64,000 nt of DNA. It comes from Sphingopyxis sp. YF1 (lineage in GTDB: Bacteria > Pseudomonadota > Alphaproteobacteria > Sphingomonadales > Sphingomonadaceae). Numbering within the stretch: position 1 is the first letter of the stretch; each line of letters opens with the position of its first letter. The DNA is taken from NCBI RefSeq assembly GCF_022701295.1, contig NZ_CP033204.1, positions 1,736,001-1,800,000 of the forward strand. The letters are read 5' to 3'. Below, piece by piece: positions 30,770 through 39,495 of the stretch. The notes beneath the pieces were generated by a model. That model saw only the letters and a program-made list of their open reading frames with translations, was not told the DNA's origin and ran no database searches. The position numbers and the translations under genes were made by a program.

Positions 30770-31857
30770 GCCGCCCCTCCCGATCCGGCGGCGGGAAAAT
30801 GCAGGCGGAATCGCGTCCAGTCGCCATCGCGCATGTGCTGGACGGTGCCGCCCATGTCGCGCGCGAGCTTGGCGACCAGCGCGAGCCCGAGCCCCCTGCC
30901 CTCGCGCTTGGTCGTGACGAAGGGGGTGAACAGGTCGCCGCGGATTTCAGCGGGAACGCCGGGGCCATTGTCGCTGACGCTGACTTCGATCGGCAGCGCG
31001 ATCCGCCCGCGCCCGTCGCCATTGTCGATCGACAGCCCGTGGCGATAGGCGGTGGCGATCCGCACCACCCCGTCGTCGCGCGCGCCGAGCACCTCGGACG
31101 CGTTGGTGAGCAAATTCTGCAATATCTGCACCATGGCGTCATGGTTGCCGAGCACGAGCGGCAGCGACGGGTCGAAATCCTCGGCAAAACGGATACCGGG
31201 CAACTGGCGCGCGCGCACCGCCTCCATCGCCTGGTGGATCGGCTGGTAGAGGTTGAGCGGCTCGCACGCGATCGGCTGACCGCGCGAAAAATGTTCCATC
31301 TGGTCGATCAGCGTCGCGATCCGGTCGACCTCGGACACGATCAGCGTCGTGAAGCGCGCCTTGCCCGCGTCGGCGCCGCGCGCCAGCAGTTGTGCCGCGC
31401 CGCGGATACCCGCGAGCGGATTCTTGATCTCGTGCGCAAGCATCGACGCGGCAGCGCCCGCCGCGCGCCCCGAACGGCCGATCGCGCCCCCCATCAGCTC
31501 GGCCTCGCGCTGCGAGGGCACCAGCGCGAGGATGCGGTGGCCGTTCTGGCCATAGGGCACCATCTGCATGTCGACCGCGACCGTCTTGCGACCGCCGATC
31601 GTGATGTCGGCGCCGTGCGCGAAGAGCGCCGAATAGGCGGGATCGCTCATCCGCTGGCGGTAATTGCGGTCCATGCCGATCACGTCATAGACGACCTGCC
31701 CGACCATCGCCGCGCGCCCGGTATTGCAGAGCTGCTCCGCCGCCGCGTTGACGAAGAGGATCACACCGTTGCGGTCGATGAGCAGGGTTGCGACGGGATG
31801 CGACTGGATCAGCTCGTCATGGTCGAACGTCGGGATGCTCGACGTCCGCGCGCTCAC
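30766..31857 (-). CDS. ntrB: Nitrogen regulation sensor histidine kinase NtrB
   Basis: Cytoplasmic kinase/phosphatase for NtrC, normally controlled by PII. The 363 residues hold an N-terminal PAS domain (about 10-115), the H-box [12 protein letters not shown] with His142, N-box [19 protein letters not shown], and the G box [13 protein letters not shown]. No membrane helices. The four-base overlaps with ntrC downstream and dusB upstream indicate a dusB-ntrB-ntrC operon, as in many alphaproteobacteria. No PII (glnB) gene is in the window. Confidence 0.94.
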   Translation of the reverse strand: MSARTSSIPTFDHDELIQSHPVATLLIDRNGVILFVNAAAEQLCNTGRAAMVGQVVYDVIGMDRNYRQRMSDPAYSALFAHGADITIGGRKTVAVDMQMVPYGQNGHRILALVPSQREAELMGGAIGRSGRAAGAAASMLAHEIKNPLAGIRGAAQLLARGADAGKARFTTLIVSEVDRIATLIDQMEHFSRGQPIACEPLNLYQPIHQAMEAVRARQLPGIRFAEDFDPSLPLVLGNHDAMVQILQNLLTNASEVLGARDDGVVRIATAYRHGLSIDNGDGRGRIALPIEVSVSDNGPGVPAEIRGDLFTPFVTTKREGRGLGLALVAKLARDMGGTVQHMRDGDWTRFRLHFPAAGSGGAA

Positions 31858-32852
31858 GCAGCGGCCTTGCTCAGATGCGGTCCGTAAAAGGCTTCGAGCG
31901 CGTCGAGCACGCCCTTGCTGTCGGGGATCTGGTTGACCTTGTTGCGGAACTCGGCCGAGCCGTGCAGCCCCTTGACGTACCAGCCGAGGTGCTTGCGCGC
32001 CATATTGACCCCGGTCATTTCACCATAATGATCGAGCATCGCACGATAATGCGTTGTGATAATTTCATATTGTTCGTCGAGGCCGGGGTCGGGCCGTTCG
32101 GCCTCGCCGCGCAGCGCCGCCATCACCTGACCGAGCAGCCAGGGACGGCCATAGGCGCCGCGCCCGATCATGACGCCATCGGCGCCGCTCTGCGCCAGCG
32201 CGGTGCGCGCGTCGTCGGGCGAACAAATGTCGCCGTTGGCGATCACCGGGATCGACACCGCATCCTTGACGCGGCGGATGAAGCTCCAGTCCGCGGTGCC
32301 GCGGTACATCTGGTTGCGCGTGCGGCCGTGGACGGTGACGAGCTTCGCGCCCAGATCCTCGGCGATATGCGCCAGTTCGGGGGCGTTCAGGCTGTCATGA
32401 CACCAGCCCATGCGCATCTTGACCGTCACCGGCACCGACACCGCCTCGACGCACGCCCGGATCAGCTCGGACGCGAGCTTGAGGTCGCGCATCAGCGCCG
32501 ACCCGGCGTCGCCGTTGGTGACCTTGCGCACCGGACAGCCCATGTTGATGTCGATGATCGCCGCGCCGCGATCTTCGTTGAGCTTCGCGGCCTCGCCCAT
32601 CTCGTCCGGCGTGCAACCGACGAGCTGCATCGACACCGGCTCCTCGACCGGGTGCCACGCGGCCTTCTGGACCGACTGGCGCGTCTCGCGGATCGCGGCC
32701 TGGCTCGCGATCATCTCGGTGACGTTGAGCCCCGAGCCATAGCGCCGCACGAGCGTGCGGAAGGGCATGTCGGTGACGCCCGTCATCGGCGCGAGGATCA
32801 CCGGATCCGCGATGCTGATGGGGCCGATCTGGATGGGGCGCAGCGCCGCCAT
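31854..32852 (-). CDS. dusB: tRNA-dihydrouridine synthase B (NifR3)
   Basis: FMN enzyme that reduces uridine in tRNA D-loops. It has 332 residues. Motifs include [14 protein letters not shown] at the N terminus, [10 protein letters not shown] with the catalytic Cys, [16 protein letters not shown] and [10 protein letters not shown]; all match the Dus/NifR3 family. It is the first gene of the ntr operon, so its product is probably co-expressed with the nitrogen regulators. It diverges from ispDF across 93 bases. Confidence 0.95.
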   Translation of the reverse strand: MAALRPIQIGPISIADPVILAPMTGVTDMPFRTLVRRYGSGLNVTEMIASQAAIRETRQSVQKAAWHPVEEPVSMQLVGCTPDEMGEAAKLNEDRGAAIIDINMGCPVRKVTNGDAGSALMRDLKLASELIRACVEAVSVPVTVKMRMGWCHDSLNAPELAHIAEDLGAKLVTVHGRTRNQMYRGTADWSFIRRVKDAVSIPVIANGDICSPDDARTALAQSGADGVMIGRGAYGRPWLLGQVMAALRGEAERPDPGLDEQYEIITTHYRAMLDHYGEMTGVNMARKHLGWYVKGLHGSAEFRNKVNQIPDSKGVLDALEAFYGPHLSKAAA

Positions 32853-32945
32853 GGAGAGACTTTCGTGGAAACTGCCTAAAATTTGTGCACGCCCCTACAC
32901 GCTAAGCGGCTTTCCCGCAAGTCGCGGCTGGGCTAACCGGCGCGC

Positions 32946-34148
32946 ATGACCACCGAGTCCGTGCCTTCTTTCCCGCCCCGCCCCGCCCCGCGCGTCGTCG
33001 TGATCCTGCTTGCCGGCGGCCGCGGCCTGCGCGCCGGGTTCGATCGCCCGAAGCAGCTTGCGATGCTGGGGGGCAAGCCCGTGCTGCGCTGGAGCCTCGA
33101 TGCGCTCGCGGACCATGACGCCGTGTCGGGAGGCGTGCTGGTGGGCGATCATGACGTCATGGCGGACGCAGCGCCGCTTCCACACGGCTGGATTTCCGCC
33201 GATCCCGGCGCCGAACGCCAGGATTCGGTGGCGAACGCGCTGGCCGTGCTCGGCGACCGGGACGACGACGACATCGTTCTCGTTCATGACGCCGCGCGCC
33301 CCGGCGTCACCGGCGCGGTGGTGGACCGGCTGCTCGCGGCGCTGGCGAACGGCGCCGAAGCCGCGATCCCCACGTTGCCCGTGCCCGATACGCTGGTCGA
33401 ACAGGCCGACGGCCAGGCGGGCGATACGGTCGACCGCGCGGCGCTCGCCCGCGTCCAGACCCCGCAGGCCTTCCGCCTCGGCACGCTGCGCCGTGCGCAC
33501 GCCGGCGCCGACAGCGCGGCGGCAACCGACGATGCACAGCTCGTCCGGCGGCTTGGCGTCGCGGTTGCGGCGGTCGACGGCGACGCCCGCCTCCATAAAC
33601 TGACATATGCCGAGGATAAGGTGATCCTGTCGGGGCTGATCGGAGGGACGGCGATGATGCGGACCGCGGTGGGCATGGGTTATGACGTGCATCGGCTGGT
33701 GCCCGACAAGCCGCTGTGGATCGGCGGCATAGAAATCCCGCATAGTCATGGGCTTGAAGGGCATAGTGATGCCGACGTCGCGCTTCATGCGTTGACCGAC
33801 GCGCTGCTCGGCGCGCTCGGCGACGGCGACATCGGCGACCATTTTCCGCCGAGCGATCCGCAATGGCGCGGCGCCGCGTCGCACCGTTTCCTCGCCTTTG
33901 CCGGCGACCGCGTCGCCGCGCACGGCGGGCGCATCACGCATCTCGACCTGACGATCATCGCCGAAGCGCCGAAAATCGGCCCGCACCGGGCAACGATCCG
34001 CGATCGCATCGCCGACATTCTCGCGATTTCGAGCGGGCGGGTGAGCGTCAAGGCGACGACCACCGAGCGGCTGGGCTTCACCGGCCGCCGCGAGGGCATC
34101 GCCGCGCAGGCGGTTGCGACACTGTCGCTTCCCGACGACAGGCCCTAG
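32946..34148 (+). CDS. ispDF: Bifunctional IspD/IspF isoprenoid synthesis enzyme
   Basis: Fused 2-C-methyl-D-erythritol 4-phosphate cytidylyltransferase (about 1-225: LLAGGRGLRAGFDRPKQL) and 2-C-methyl-D-erythritol 2,4-cyclodiphosphate synthase (about 238-400: GMGYDVHRL, GLEGHSDADVALHALTDALLGA with zinc ligands, GDIGDHFPP). The fusion is usual in alphaproteobacteria and feeds the MEP pathway to isopentenyl diphosphate. The final stop TAG is formed by the last genomic TA plus the first G of the inserted IS element; without the IS the stop would read TAA at the same codon, so the protein is unchanged. Confidence 0.96.
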   Translation: MTTESVPSFPPRPAPRVVVILLAGGRGLRAGFDRPKQLAMLGGKPVLRWSLDALADHDAVSGGVLVGDHDVMADAAPLPHGWISADPGAERQDSVANALAVLGDRDDDDIVLVHDAARPGVTGAVVDRLLAALANGAEAAIPTLPVPDTLVEQADGQAGDTVDRAALARVQTPQAFRLGTLRRAHAGADSAAATDDAQLVRRLGVAVAAVDGDARLHKLTYAEDKVILSGLIGGTAMMRTAVGMGYDVHRLVPDKPLWIGGIEIPHSHGLEGHSDADVALHALTDALLGALGDGDIGDHFPPSDPQWRGAASHRFLAFAGDRVAAHGGRITHLDLTIIAEAPKIGPHRATIRDRIADILAISSGRVSVKATTTERLGFTGRREGIAAQAVATLSLPDDRP

Positions 34149-34222
34149 GCTGTATCGACATTCAGGGATTCCCAAGAGCGTTGGTGTCTGATTCATGAGT
34201 TTCCGCAGATTGCGGAGGTATC

Positions 34223-34600
34223 ATGGGTATCAAGCGGTACGAGTTGAGCGAGGCGCAGTGGGTTCGGATCGCGCCGATGCTGCCCGGCAAGGCATCTGAT
34301 CCTGGCCGCACAGCATTGGATAACCGCCTGTTTGTGAACGGTGTTTTGTGGGTTTTGCGGTCGGGTGCGCGCTGGTCGGACCTGCCGGAGCGCTATGGCA
34401 AGTACAAGACTGTTCACAAGCGCTTCACCCGCTGGGCCGCTGCCGGGGTGTGGGAAGGCATCTTCACCTCGCTCGCCCGCGATCGGGACAATGAGTATCT
34501 GATGATCGACAGCTCGATCGTGCGCGCCCATGCCCAAGCGGCGACGGGTCAAAAAGGGGGCTCGGCGACCAGGCTCTGGGGCGCTCCCGAGGAGGACTGA
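34223..34600 (+). CDS. IS5-family transposase, first reading frame (orfA)
   Basis: 125-residue N-terminal portion of the transposase, with the IS427-group opening ELSEAQWVRIAPMLPG and a DUF4096-type DNA-binding region. It contains the first catalytic aspartate, D96 in MIDSSIVRAH. The frame ends shortly after a slippery run of A5G5 at 34551-34560. A -1 slip there continues into orfB (GLGDQALGRSRGGLTSK), giving the full DDE enzyme. The ATG follows GGAGGTATC, a good ribosome-binding site. Confidence 0.9.
   Translation: MGIKRYELSEAQWVRIAPMLPGKASDPGRTALDNRLFVNGVLWVLRSGARWSDLPERYGKYKTVHKRFTRWAAAGVWEGIFTSLARDRDNEYLMIDSSIVRAHAQAATGQKGGSATRLWGAPEED
34551..34560 (+). promoter_or_regulatory. Probable programmed -1 frameshift site in the transposase
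   Basis: A run of five A then five G (AAAAAGGGGG). orfA reads CAA AAA GGG GGC; slipping back one base gives the orfB frame, which continues without a stop into the conserved transposase core. Confidence 0.7.
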
Positions 34601-34980
34601 CCTCCAAATGGCATATCGCGGTCGATACCTTCGGACGACCGGTGCGCTTCATCCTGACCGGCGGCCATGTCAGCGATGCCAAGCTCGCGATCCCGTTGCT
34701 GACCGGTCTCGACGCTCGCCATGTCCTCGCCGACAAGGCTTATGACAGCCACGCCATCCTCGACCATGTCGAAACCAGCCGCGCTCGGCCCGTCATCCCC
34801 CAGCGCGTCTGCATGCCACGCCGACGCGATTTCGACCCTGCCATCTACAGGCTTCGCAACCGGATCGAGCGCACCATCGGCAAGCTCAAACAGCTACGCC
34901 GCGTCGCCACGCGATACGACCGCCTCCCACACAACTACCTCGCAACTCTATACCTCGCCGCCATCGCCTTCTGGTGCTGA
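34554..34980 (+). CDS. IS5-family transposase, second reading frame (orfB, reached by -1 frameshift)
   Basis: C-terminal half of the transposase in the -1 frame relative to orfA; the start given marks the likely frameshift site, since no good independent start precedes the conserved RSRGGLTSKWHIAVD block. It carries the second catalytic aspartate in VLADKAYDS and the glutamate in RNRIERTIGKLK, and ends at the TGA 34978-34980 inside the right inverted repeat. An internal GTG/ATG start near 34642 would miss conserved residues, so a fused orfAB product is expected. Confidence 0.85.
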
Positions 34981-35028
34981 ATGTCGATTCAACCTAAGGT
35001 CGGCAAAGCGAAGGACAAAGGGGAGCAT

Positions 35029-35568
35029 ATGAAGCGCATCGTTTTGGGCGTCGCGGCCGCGGCGGCGACGCTGGCGGGGCCGGCGGCACAGGCGGCAACG
35101 AAAACCTGTCTCACGCCGGCCGAAATGAACGGCCTCGTCACCTATTTCCTGCCGCAAGTCATCGACGGGGTGGTCGAAACCTGTAGCCCGCACCTGCCCG
35201 AGGACAGCTATTTGCGGACCGGACTGACCGTGCGCGCCGACGAACTGCGGGGCCGCGCCGATGCGGTCTGGCCGCTGGCCCGAGCGGGCTTCATCAAGAT
35301 CGGAAGCGGCAAGAATCCGGGGGATGCGGCCGCAATGCTCGCCCTGTCCGACGATGAGCTGCGCGAAAAGATCGACGTCGGTTTCGTCGAAACGCTCGGC
35401 ATCGACCTCAAACCCGGCGGCTGCGCCGACGTCAACGACATCAGCGAGACGCTGGCATCGCTGAGCGCCGCCCAGATGGTCGAGTTCGTCGCGGTGACAT
35501 TTGCCGCAGTATCGCGTGGCGACAAGCGCATGGCGAGCTGCCCGCGCGCCCAAGACAATGCCGGCTAG
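35029..35568 (+). CDS. Small secreted protein of unknown function
   Basis: 179 residues with a signal peptide (MKRIVLGVAAAAATL, cleavage likely after AQA at about 22-23). The mature part has four cysteines (in TCLTP, ETCSP, GGCAD and ASCPR), which could form two disulfides, and is otherwise a mostly helical, mixed-charge domain. The ATG at 35029 has a good AGGGGAG site; the frame's upward extension to 34981 runs into the IS end and is not part of the gene. Before the IS inserted it followed ispDF directly. I do not recognise the family. Confidence 0.75.
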   Translation: MKRIVLGVAAAAATLAGPAAQAATKTCLTPAEMNGLVTYFLPQVIDGVVETCSPHLPEDSYLRTGLTVRADELRGRADAVWPLARAGFIKIGSGKNPGDAAAMLALSDDELREKIDVGFVETLGIDLKPGGCADVNDISETLASLSAAQMVEFVAVTFAAVSRGDKRMASCPRAQDNAG

Positions 35569-35621
35569 GCGGATATCGCCCCGAACCGCCCGGCCAGACG
35601 GGAGCTGCAAAGGTTTTTTCC

Positions 35622-36185
35622 ATGACTGATACATCGGCCATCCCCAGCAGCCGCGAGACGGCCCGCAACGCGCTCGCCGAGGCCGTGCTCGCCGGCAACC
35701 GCGCGGCGGGCCGCAAGGTGACCGCCGCCGAAAGCTGCACCGGCGGCATGGTGTGCGCGGCGCTCACCGACATCGCGGGCAGCTCGGACGTCGTCACCGG
35801 CGGCTTCGTGACCTATTCGGCCGACGCCAAAAAGCGCCAGCTCGACGTCAGCGGCGAGATTCTCGAGACTTTCGGCGAGGTATCGCTCGCGACCGCGTGG
35901 GCGATGGTGACGGGGGCGCTGGCGAACAGCGACGCCGACGTCGCCGTCGCGATCACCGGGATCGCCGGTCCGGGTGGCGGATCGGAGAAAAAGCCGGTCG
36001 GGCTCGTCGTCTTCGCGCGTGGCCTGCGCGGGCAGGACCCCGACGATTATTTCACCCAGCGCATCCAGTTCGAGGGCGGCGACCGCGCGTCGATCCGTCA
36101 CGCCGCGACGATGTTCGCGCTCGACCTGCTGCGGCCCGAACGCGACGAACTGCGCCCGTCGGAAGACATCGCGCTGCCGGCCTGA
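35622..36185 (+). CDS. pncC: Nicotinamide-nucleotide amidohydrolase, CinA C-terminal domain (PncC)
   Basis: Deamidates NMN in pyridine-nucleotide recycling. The 187-residue protein is only the CinA C-terminal domain: TAAESCTGGMVCAAL, VTGGFVTYSADAKK, and AITGIAGPGGGSEKKPVG are the family signatures. The N-terminal MoCF-like half of full CinA is absent, as is normal for stand-alone PncC in alphaproteobacteria. The ispDF neighbourhood is a frequent location. It ends 25 bases before the convergent moaE. Confidence 0.93.
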   Translation: MTDTSAIPSSRETARNALAEAVLAGNRAAGRKVTAAESCTGGMVCAALTDIAGSSDVVTGGFVTYSADAKKRQLDVSGEILETFGEVSLATAWAMVTGALANSDADVAVAITGIAGPGGGSEKKPVGLVVFARGLRGQDPDDYFTQRIQFEGGDRASIRHAATMFALDLLRPERDELRPSEDIALPA

Positions 36186-36210
36186 AGGAGTGCGCCAGGC
36201 CGTCCGCACG

Positions 36211-36666
36211 TCAGATACTGGCCGACTCGTCCCACCGTTCGGCACGCGCCTGATCGCTGCCGCGCTGCTCGACCCAGACCGCGCGTCCGTCGCCGAACGT
36301 CTCGCGCTTCCACAGCATCACGTCGGTCTTGAGCCGGTCGATCAGAAATTCGACCGCCGCCAGCGCTTCGGCGCGGTGCGGACTGCTCGCGAGCACCAGC
36401 ACGATCGTCTCGCCCGGCGTCATGCCGCCGACGCGGTGGATCAACGTAAGCGCGGCAAGCTCCCACCGCGCCGCCGCCTCGGCCGCCAGCGCGGCGAGCC
36501 CGCTTTCGGTGAGCACCGGATGATGTTCGAGGAACAGCTCGCGCAGCCCGCCATCGCCGCGCACCCGGCCCACGAAACTTGCGCTCGCACCATGCCCGCC
36601 GGCGTCGTGGGCAGCCAGTTCGGCGGCGACGTCGATCGCTTCGGACTGGACGAGGACGCGAATCAT
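36211..36666 (-). CDS. moaE: Molybdopterin synthase catalytic subunit MoaE
   Basis: Large subunit of molybdopterin synthase. From ATG 36666 it has 151 residues with the MoaE signatures ASFVGRVRG, LFLEHHPVL, HRVGGMTPGETIVLVLASSPHR and LKTDVMLWKRETF, whose lysines form the active site. The open frame runs further to 37095 but covers moaD in another frame, so the ATG overlapping the moaD stop is chosen. Its sulfur-carrying partner MoaD is directly upstream; cPMP comes from MoaA/MoaC. Confidence 0.95.
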   Translation of the reverse strand: MIRVLVQSEAIDVAAELAAHDAGGHGASASFVGRVRGDGGLRELFLEHHPVLTESGLAALAAEAAARWELAALTLIHRVGGMTPGETIVLVLASSPHRAEALAAVEFLIDRLKTDVMLWKRETFGDGRAVWVEQRGSDQARAERWDESASI

Positions 36667-36920
36667 CCGCCGGTGACCGGCGGGAAGAGCGCGACCTCGC
36701 CGTCGCGCGGGAGCGTGGCGTCCGGCGCCGCCATTCCCCCGCTCACCGCGGCGCGGATACGCGCGGGCTCGGCGAAGGCGCGCGCTCCCGCTTCGTCGCG
36801 CGCCGCGAGCCAGGCGATCAGCTCCGCCACCGTGGCGACCGTGTCGGGCGGTGTCACGGCCTCCCCGGCGATCCCCATCCGCTCGCGCACCCAGGAAAAA
36901 TAGCTGAGCGTCAGCGCCAT
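36663..36920 (-). CDS. moaD: Molybdopterin synthase sulfur-carrier subunit MoaD
   Basis: 85-residue ubiquitin-like carrier that ends in the required Gly-Gly (PPVTGG), which is thiocarboxylated to deliver sulfur to MoaE. The N terminus LTLSYFSWVRE is typical of MoaD. Its stop overlaps the moaE start by four bases (ATGA), so the two subunits are translationally coupled. pgsA ends three bases upstream, making pgsA-moaD-moaE one transcription unit. Confidence 0.94.
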   Translation of the reverse strand: MALTLSYFSWVRERMGIAGEAVTPPDTVATVAELIAWLAARDEAGARAFAEPARIRAAVSGGMAAPDATLPRDGEVALFPPVTGG

Positions 36921-36923
36921 GGC

Positions 36924-37496
36924 TCAATCCATATGCTTGAGGCCGACGCGCAGATAGTCCCAGCCGGTGACCAGCGTCAGCGCCGCCGCGCCCCACAGCG
37001 TGACCAACCCGACGGTCTTGATCCACTCGATCGCGGGCAGCGCCCCCGCGAGGATCAGCGCGCCGAACGACACGAGCTGGAAGGTCGTCTTCCACTTGGC
37101 GAGCTGCGTCACGGGCATCGACACCTGCAAGGTCGCGAGGAATTCGCGCAGCCCCGACACGATGATCTCGCGCAGCAGGATCATCAGCGCCGCGATGACG
37201 TGATAGCCGTCGATGTCGCGCGTGAAAACGAGCAGCAGGATCACCGCGGCGATCATGATCTTGTCGGCGATCGGATCGAGGAAGGCGCCAAGCCGCGACA
37301 CGATTCCGCGCGAGCGCGCAACATAACCGTCAAAATAATCGGTAATGCCCATCAGGCAGTAGAGGCCGAAGGCGAGCGCATAGTCGATCGCCAGCGGCTG
37401 GTGCGCGCCGATGCGGATGCCCGGCCACAACAGGAAGAGCAGGATGGGAACCGCAAGGATCCGCGACAAGGTCAAGAGATTGGGAAGGCTGAGCAT
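36924..37496 (-). CDS. pgsA: CDP-diacylglycerol--glycerol-3-phosphate 3-phosphatidyltransferase
   Basis: Makes phosphatidylglycerol-phosphate, committing CDP-DAG to acidic phospholipids. From ATG 37496 it is a 190-residue membrane protein with the CDP-alcohol transferase motif DGYVARSRGIVSRLGAFLDP plus IADK, i.e. DG-x2-AR-x8-G-x3-D-x3-D. N-terminal LPNLLTLSRI is also typical. The open frame extends to 38900 on the other strand of the MFS gene, which is a shadow. It is followed by moaD three bases later, a common alphaproteobacterial order. Confidence 0.95.
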   Translation of the reverse strand: MLSLPNLLTLSRILAVPILLFLLWPGIRIGAHQPLAIDYALAFGLYCLMGITDYFDGYVARSRGIVSRLGAFLDPIADKIMIAAVILLLVFTRDIDGYHVIAALMILLREIIVSGLREFLATLQVSMPVTQLAKWKTTFQLVSFGALILAGALPAIEWIKTVGLVTLWGAAALTLVTGWDYLRVGLKHMD

Positions 37497-37643
37497 GACC
37501 CCTGATTCCCGCCGCACCGGCGCCTGTGTTGCAAAATGGGCTTTGACCCCACCTCCCCTAGCCGATAAGCCCGCCGCGCGACAACCGTCTTGCCCTGCCG
37601 GGCGGCGCGCGTCGGACAGTCGGACCACCAGAATGGGCTTTGC

Positions 37644-38915
37644 ATGACCGGTTCCTTTGCGCTGATGAAGCAACGCCGGTTTCTGCCTCTGTTCGCCACC
37701 CAGTTTCTCAACGCCTTCAACGACAATTTCTACAAGATGGCGATGGTGATCCTCGTCACCTTCACCATCTACAAGGACCCCGAGACCGAGGCGTGGTTCA
37801 ACGCGCTGGCGGGCGGGCTCTTCATCCTGCCCTTCTTCCTCTTTTCGGCACTCGCGGGGCAGCTTGCCGACAGCACCGACAAGACGCGGATGATCCGCCT
37901 GATCAAGACCGCCGAAATCTTCATCATGATCGTCGGCGCGGTCGGCATCTGGCTGCATCTCGTGCCGCTGATGCTGCTCGCGCTGTTCGCAATGGGGATG
38001 CACTCGACCTTCTTCGGGCCGATCAAATATGCGATCCTGCCGCAGCATCTGGAGGAAGACGAGGTGCTCGCGGGCACCGGCTGGGTCGAGGCGGGCACCT
38101 ATATCGCGATCCTCGGCGGGACGATCGTCGGCGGGCTGACCCCGCCGCACGTCGCGATCCCGGGGATCATCGTCGTCGCCGTGATCGGGCGGCTGACCGC
38201 GACCTTCGTCCCCTCTGCGCCGCCCGAAAAGGAAGCCGAAGGGCTGGTCATCGACCACAATGTCTTCCGCTCGTCGTACCGTCTGGTCAATTCGACAATG
38301 CACATCCCGCGGCTGTTCCTCGCGATCGTCTCGATCAGCTTCTTCTGGGCGATCGGCGCGATCCTCGCGGCGCAATTCCCGCCGCTGGTCAAGAATGCAC
38401 TCGGCGCCGACAACACCGTCGCGACCATGTTCACCGCGATCTTCTCGGTCGGGGTCGCGATCGGCTCGATCGTCGTCAACCGCCTGCTCAAGGGGCATGT
38501 CTCGGCGCGCTATTCGCCGGGCTCGGTGATCGTGATGGGGCTGTTCGTGCTCGACCTGTGGTGGAATGTGAAGGGCTGGAGCCACCATGGCACGACGCTG
38601 ATGGACTGGCGCGCCTTCCTCGCGCTGACCGCGGGCGACCGGATCATCCTCGACCTGCTCGGCATCGCGATCGCCGGGGGCATGTTCGTCGTTCCGCTCT
38701 ACGCCTTCCTCACCACCACCGTCGCCAAGTCGCAGACCGCGCGCACGATCGCCGCGAACAATATCGTCAATTCGGGCTTCATGGTTGCCGCAACCCTGCT
38801 GCTCAGCGTGCTGATCGGCCTCGGGCTGACGATCGACGACACGCTGCTGATGGTCGCCGTCATGTGCGTCGTGTCGGCGCTGCTCGCCTGGCGTCTGCAC
38901 AAGGCCTGCGACTAG
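37644..38915 (+). CDS. MFS transporter, LplT-like (lysophospholipid transporter family)
   Basis: 423-residue major-facilitator protein with about 12 helices. The N terminus QFLNAFNDNFYKMA is characteristic of LplT and of MFS domains fused to Aas acyltransferases, which flip lysophospholipids inward for re-acylation. Here no acyltransferase domain follows, so this is the stand-alone permease type. Start at ATG 37644. It diverges from pgsA, a phospholipid gene, which fits a membrane-lipid role. A bidirectional terminator follows the gene. Substrate is inferred, not shown. Confidence 0.82.
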   Translation: MTGSFALMKQRRFLPLFATQFLNAFNDNFYKMAMVILVTFTIYKDPETEAWFNALAGGLFILPFFLFSALAGQLADSTDKTRMIRLIKTAEIFIMIVGAVGIWLHLVPLMLLALFAMGMHSTFFGPIKYAILPQHLEEDEVLAGTGWVEAGTYIAILGGTIVGGLTPPHVAIPGIIVVAVIGRLTATFVPSAPPEKEAEGLVIDHNVFRSSYRLVNSTMHIPRLFLAIVSISFFWAIGAILAAQFPPLVKNALGADNTVATMFTAIFSVGVAIGSIVVNRLLKGHVSARYSPGSVIVMGLFVLDLWWNVKGWSHHGTTLMDWRAFLALTAGDRIILDLLGIAIAGGMFVVPLYAFLTTTVAKSQTARTIAANNIVNSGFMVAATLLLSVLIGLGLTIDDTLLMVAVMCVVSALLAWRLHKACD

Positions 38916-38943
38916 GCGCGTTCCTCGCTTCTCCCGCCAAACA

Positions 38944-38973
38944 AAAAGGGCCGCGGTTTCCCGCAGCCCTTTT
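38944..38973. terminator. Bidirectional intrinsic terminator between the MFS gene and rpoZ
   Basis: Stem AAAAGGGC / GCCCTTTT with an inner GCGG / CCGC extension and a TTT loop; a T run follows on the plus strand and, by symmetry, on the minus strand. It lies between convergent genes ending at 38915 and 38993. Confidence 0.85.
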
Positions 38974-38992
38974 CGATCGATGGCGGTGCGTC

Positions 38993-39337
38993 TTATTCGA
39001 AGTCGCTGCCGCCGCCCGCGGGGCTGCGCGGCGGCGCAGCGGCGGTGAGGCGAAGCGCTTCGGCCGAGCGCGCGATCGAGCTGATTTCGTCGGGCGTGTC
39101 GTCATCATCGACGACGACCTTTTGCAGCGAACCGACGAGCGTTTCCTGGAGGTCCTTGGGACGAATCGTCTGTTCGGCGATCTCGCGCAGCGCGACGACG
39201 GGGTTCTTGTCGCGATCGCGGTCGACGGTCAGTTCCGAACCGCCCGAGATTTCGCGCGCACGATGCGCCGAAAGCAGGACCAGATCGAAGCGGTTGGAAA
39301 CCTTGTCGACGCAATCTTCGACGGTAACGCGGGCCAT
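38993..39337 (-). CDS. rpoZ: DNA-directed RNA polymerase omega subunit
   Basis: 114-residue omega subunit, which helps assemble RNA polymerase and forms part of a ppGpp site. N-terminal [29 protein letters not shown] and the following acidic [16 protein letters not shown] are the RpoZ signature. The C-terminal third is a Pro/Ala-rich, alphaproteobacteria-type extension. A GGAATTAT segment precedes the ATG. It is the only gene of its small unit here; spoT, a common neighbour, is not present. Confidence 0.96.
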   Translation of the reverse strand: MARVTVEDCVDKVSNRFDLVLLSAHRAREISGGSELTVDRDRDKNPVVALREIAEQTIRPKDLQETLVGSLQKVVVDDDDTPDEISSIARSAEALRLTAAAPPRSPAGGGSDFE

Positions 39338-39495
39338 GATAATTCCTTAGGTATAGGAGAGGCCAGCCCGGACGGCTGGCGGCAAGCGCTGCGCGCTAGC
39401 AGGCAGGCCCGCCGATGTCAACGAAACCGCGGCCGCTGCCGGCCTCGCGGTCCCTGCTCTTGCCCCGCTCGCGGCGCTGCGCCTATGACGGACGC

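Larger units (their letters stand above)
34148..34994 (+). mobile_element. Complete IS5-family element, IS427-group type, 847 bp
   Basis: Terminal inverted repeats of 18 bases: left GGCTGTATCGACATTCAG (34148-34165), right GGTTGAATCGACATTCAG when read inward (34994-34977), with two mismatches. It is flanked by a TA duplication (34146-34147 and 34995-34996), the target preference of this group. Two overlapping transposase frames with a complete DDE triad and a slippery site are inside. All parts look intact, so it may still be active. It lies between ispDF and a small secreted-protein gene. Confidence 0.93.

Noticed and set aside
34148..34994. IS read as a decayed element with a frameshifted transposase
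   Set aside because: Both frames are open, the slippery site is in the right place, all catalytic residues are present, and ends are intact.
36924..38900. Frame suggesting a 658-residue pgsA with a long charged N terminus
   Set aside because: The extra N-terminal part lies opposite the MFS gene; known PgsA length fits ATG 37496.
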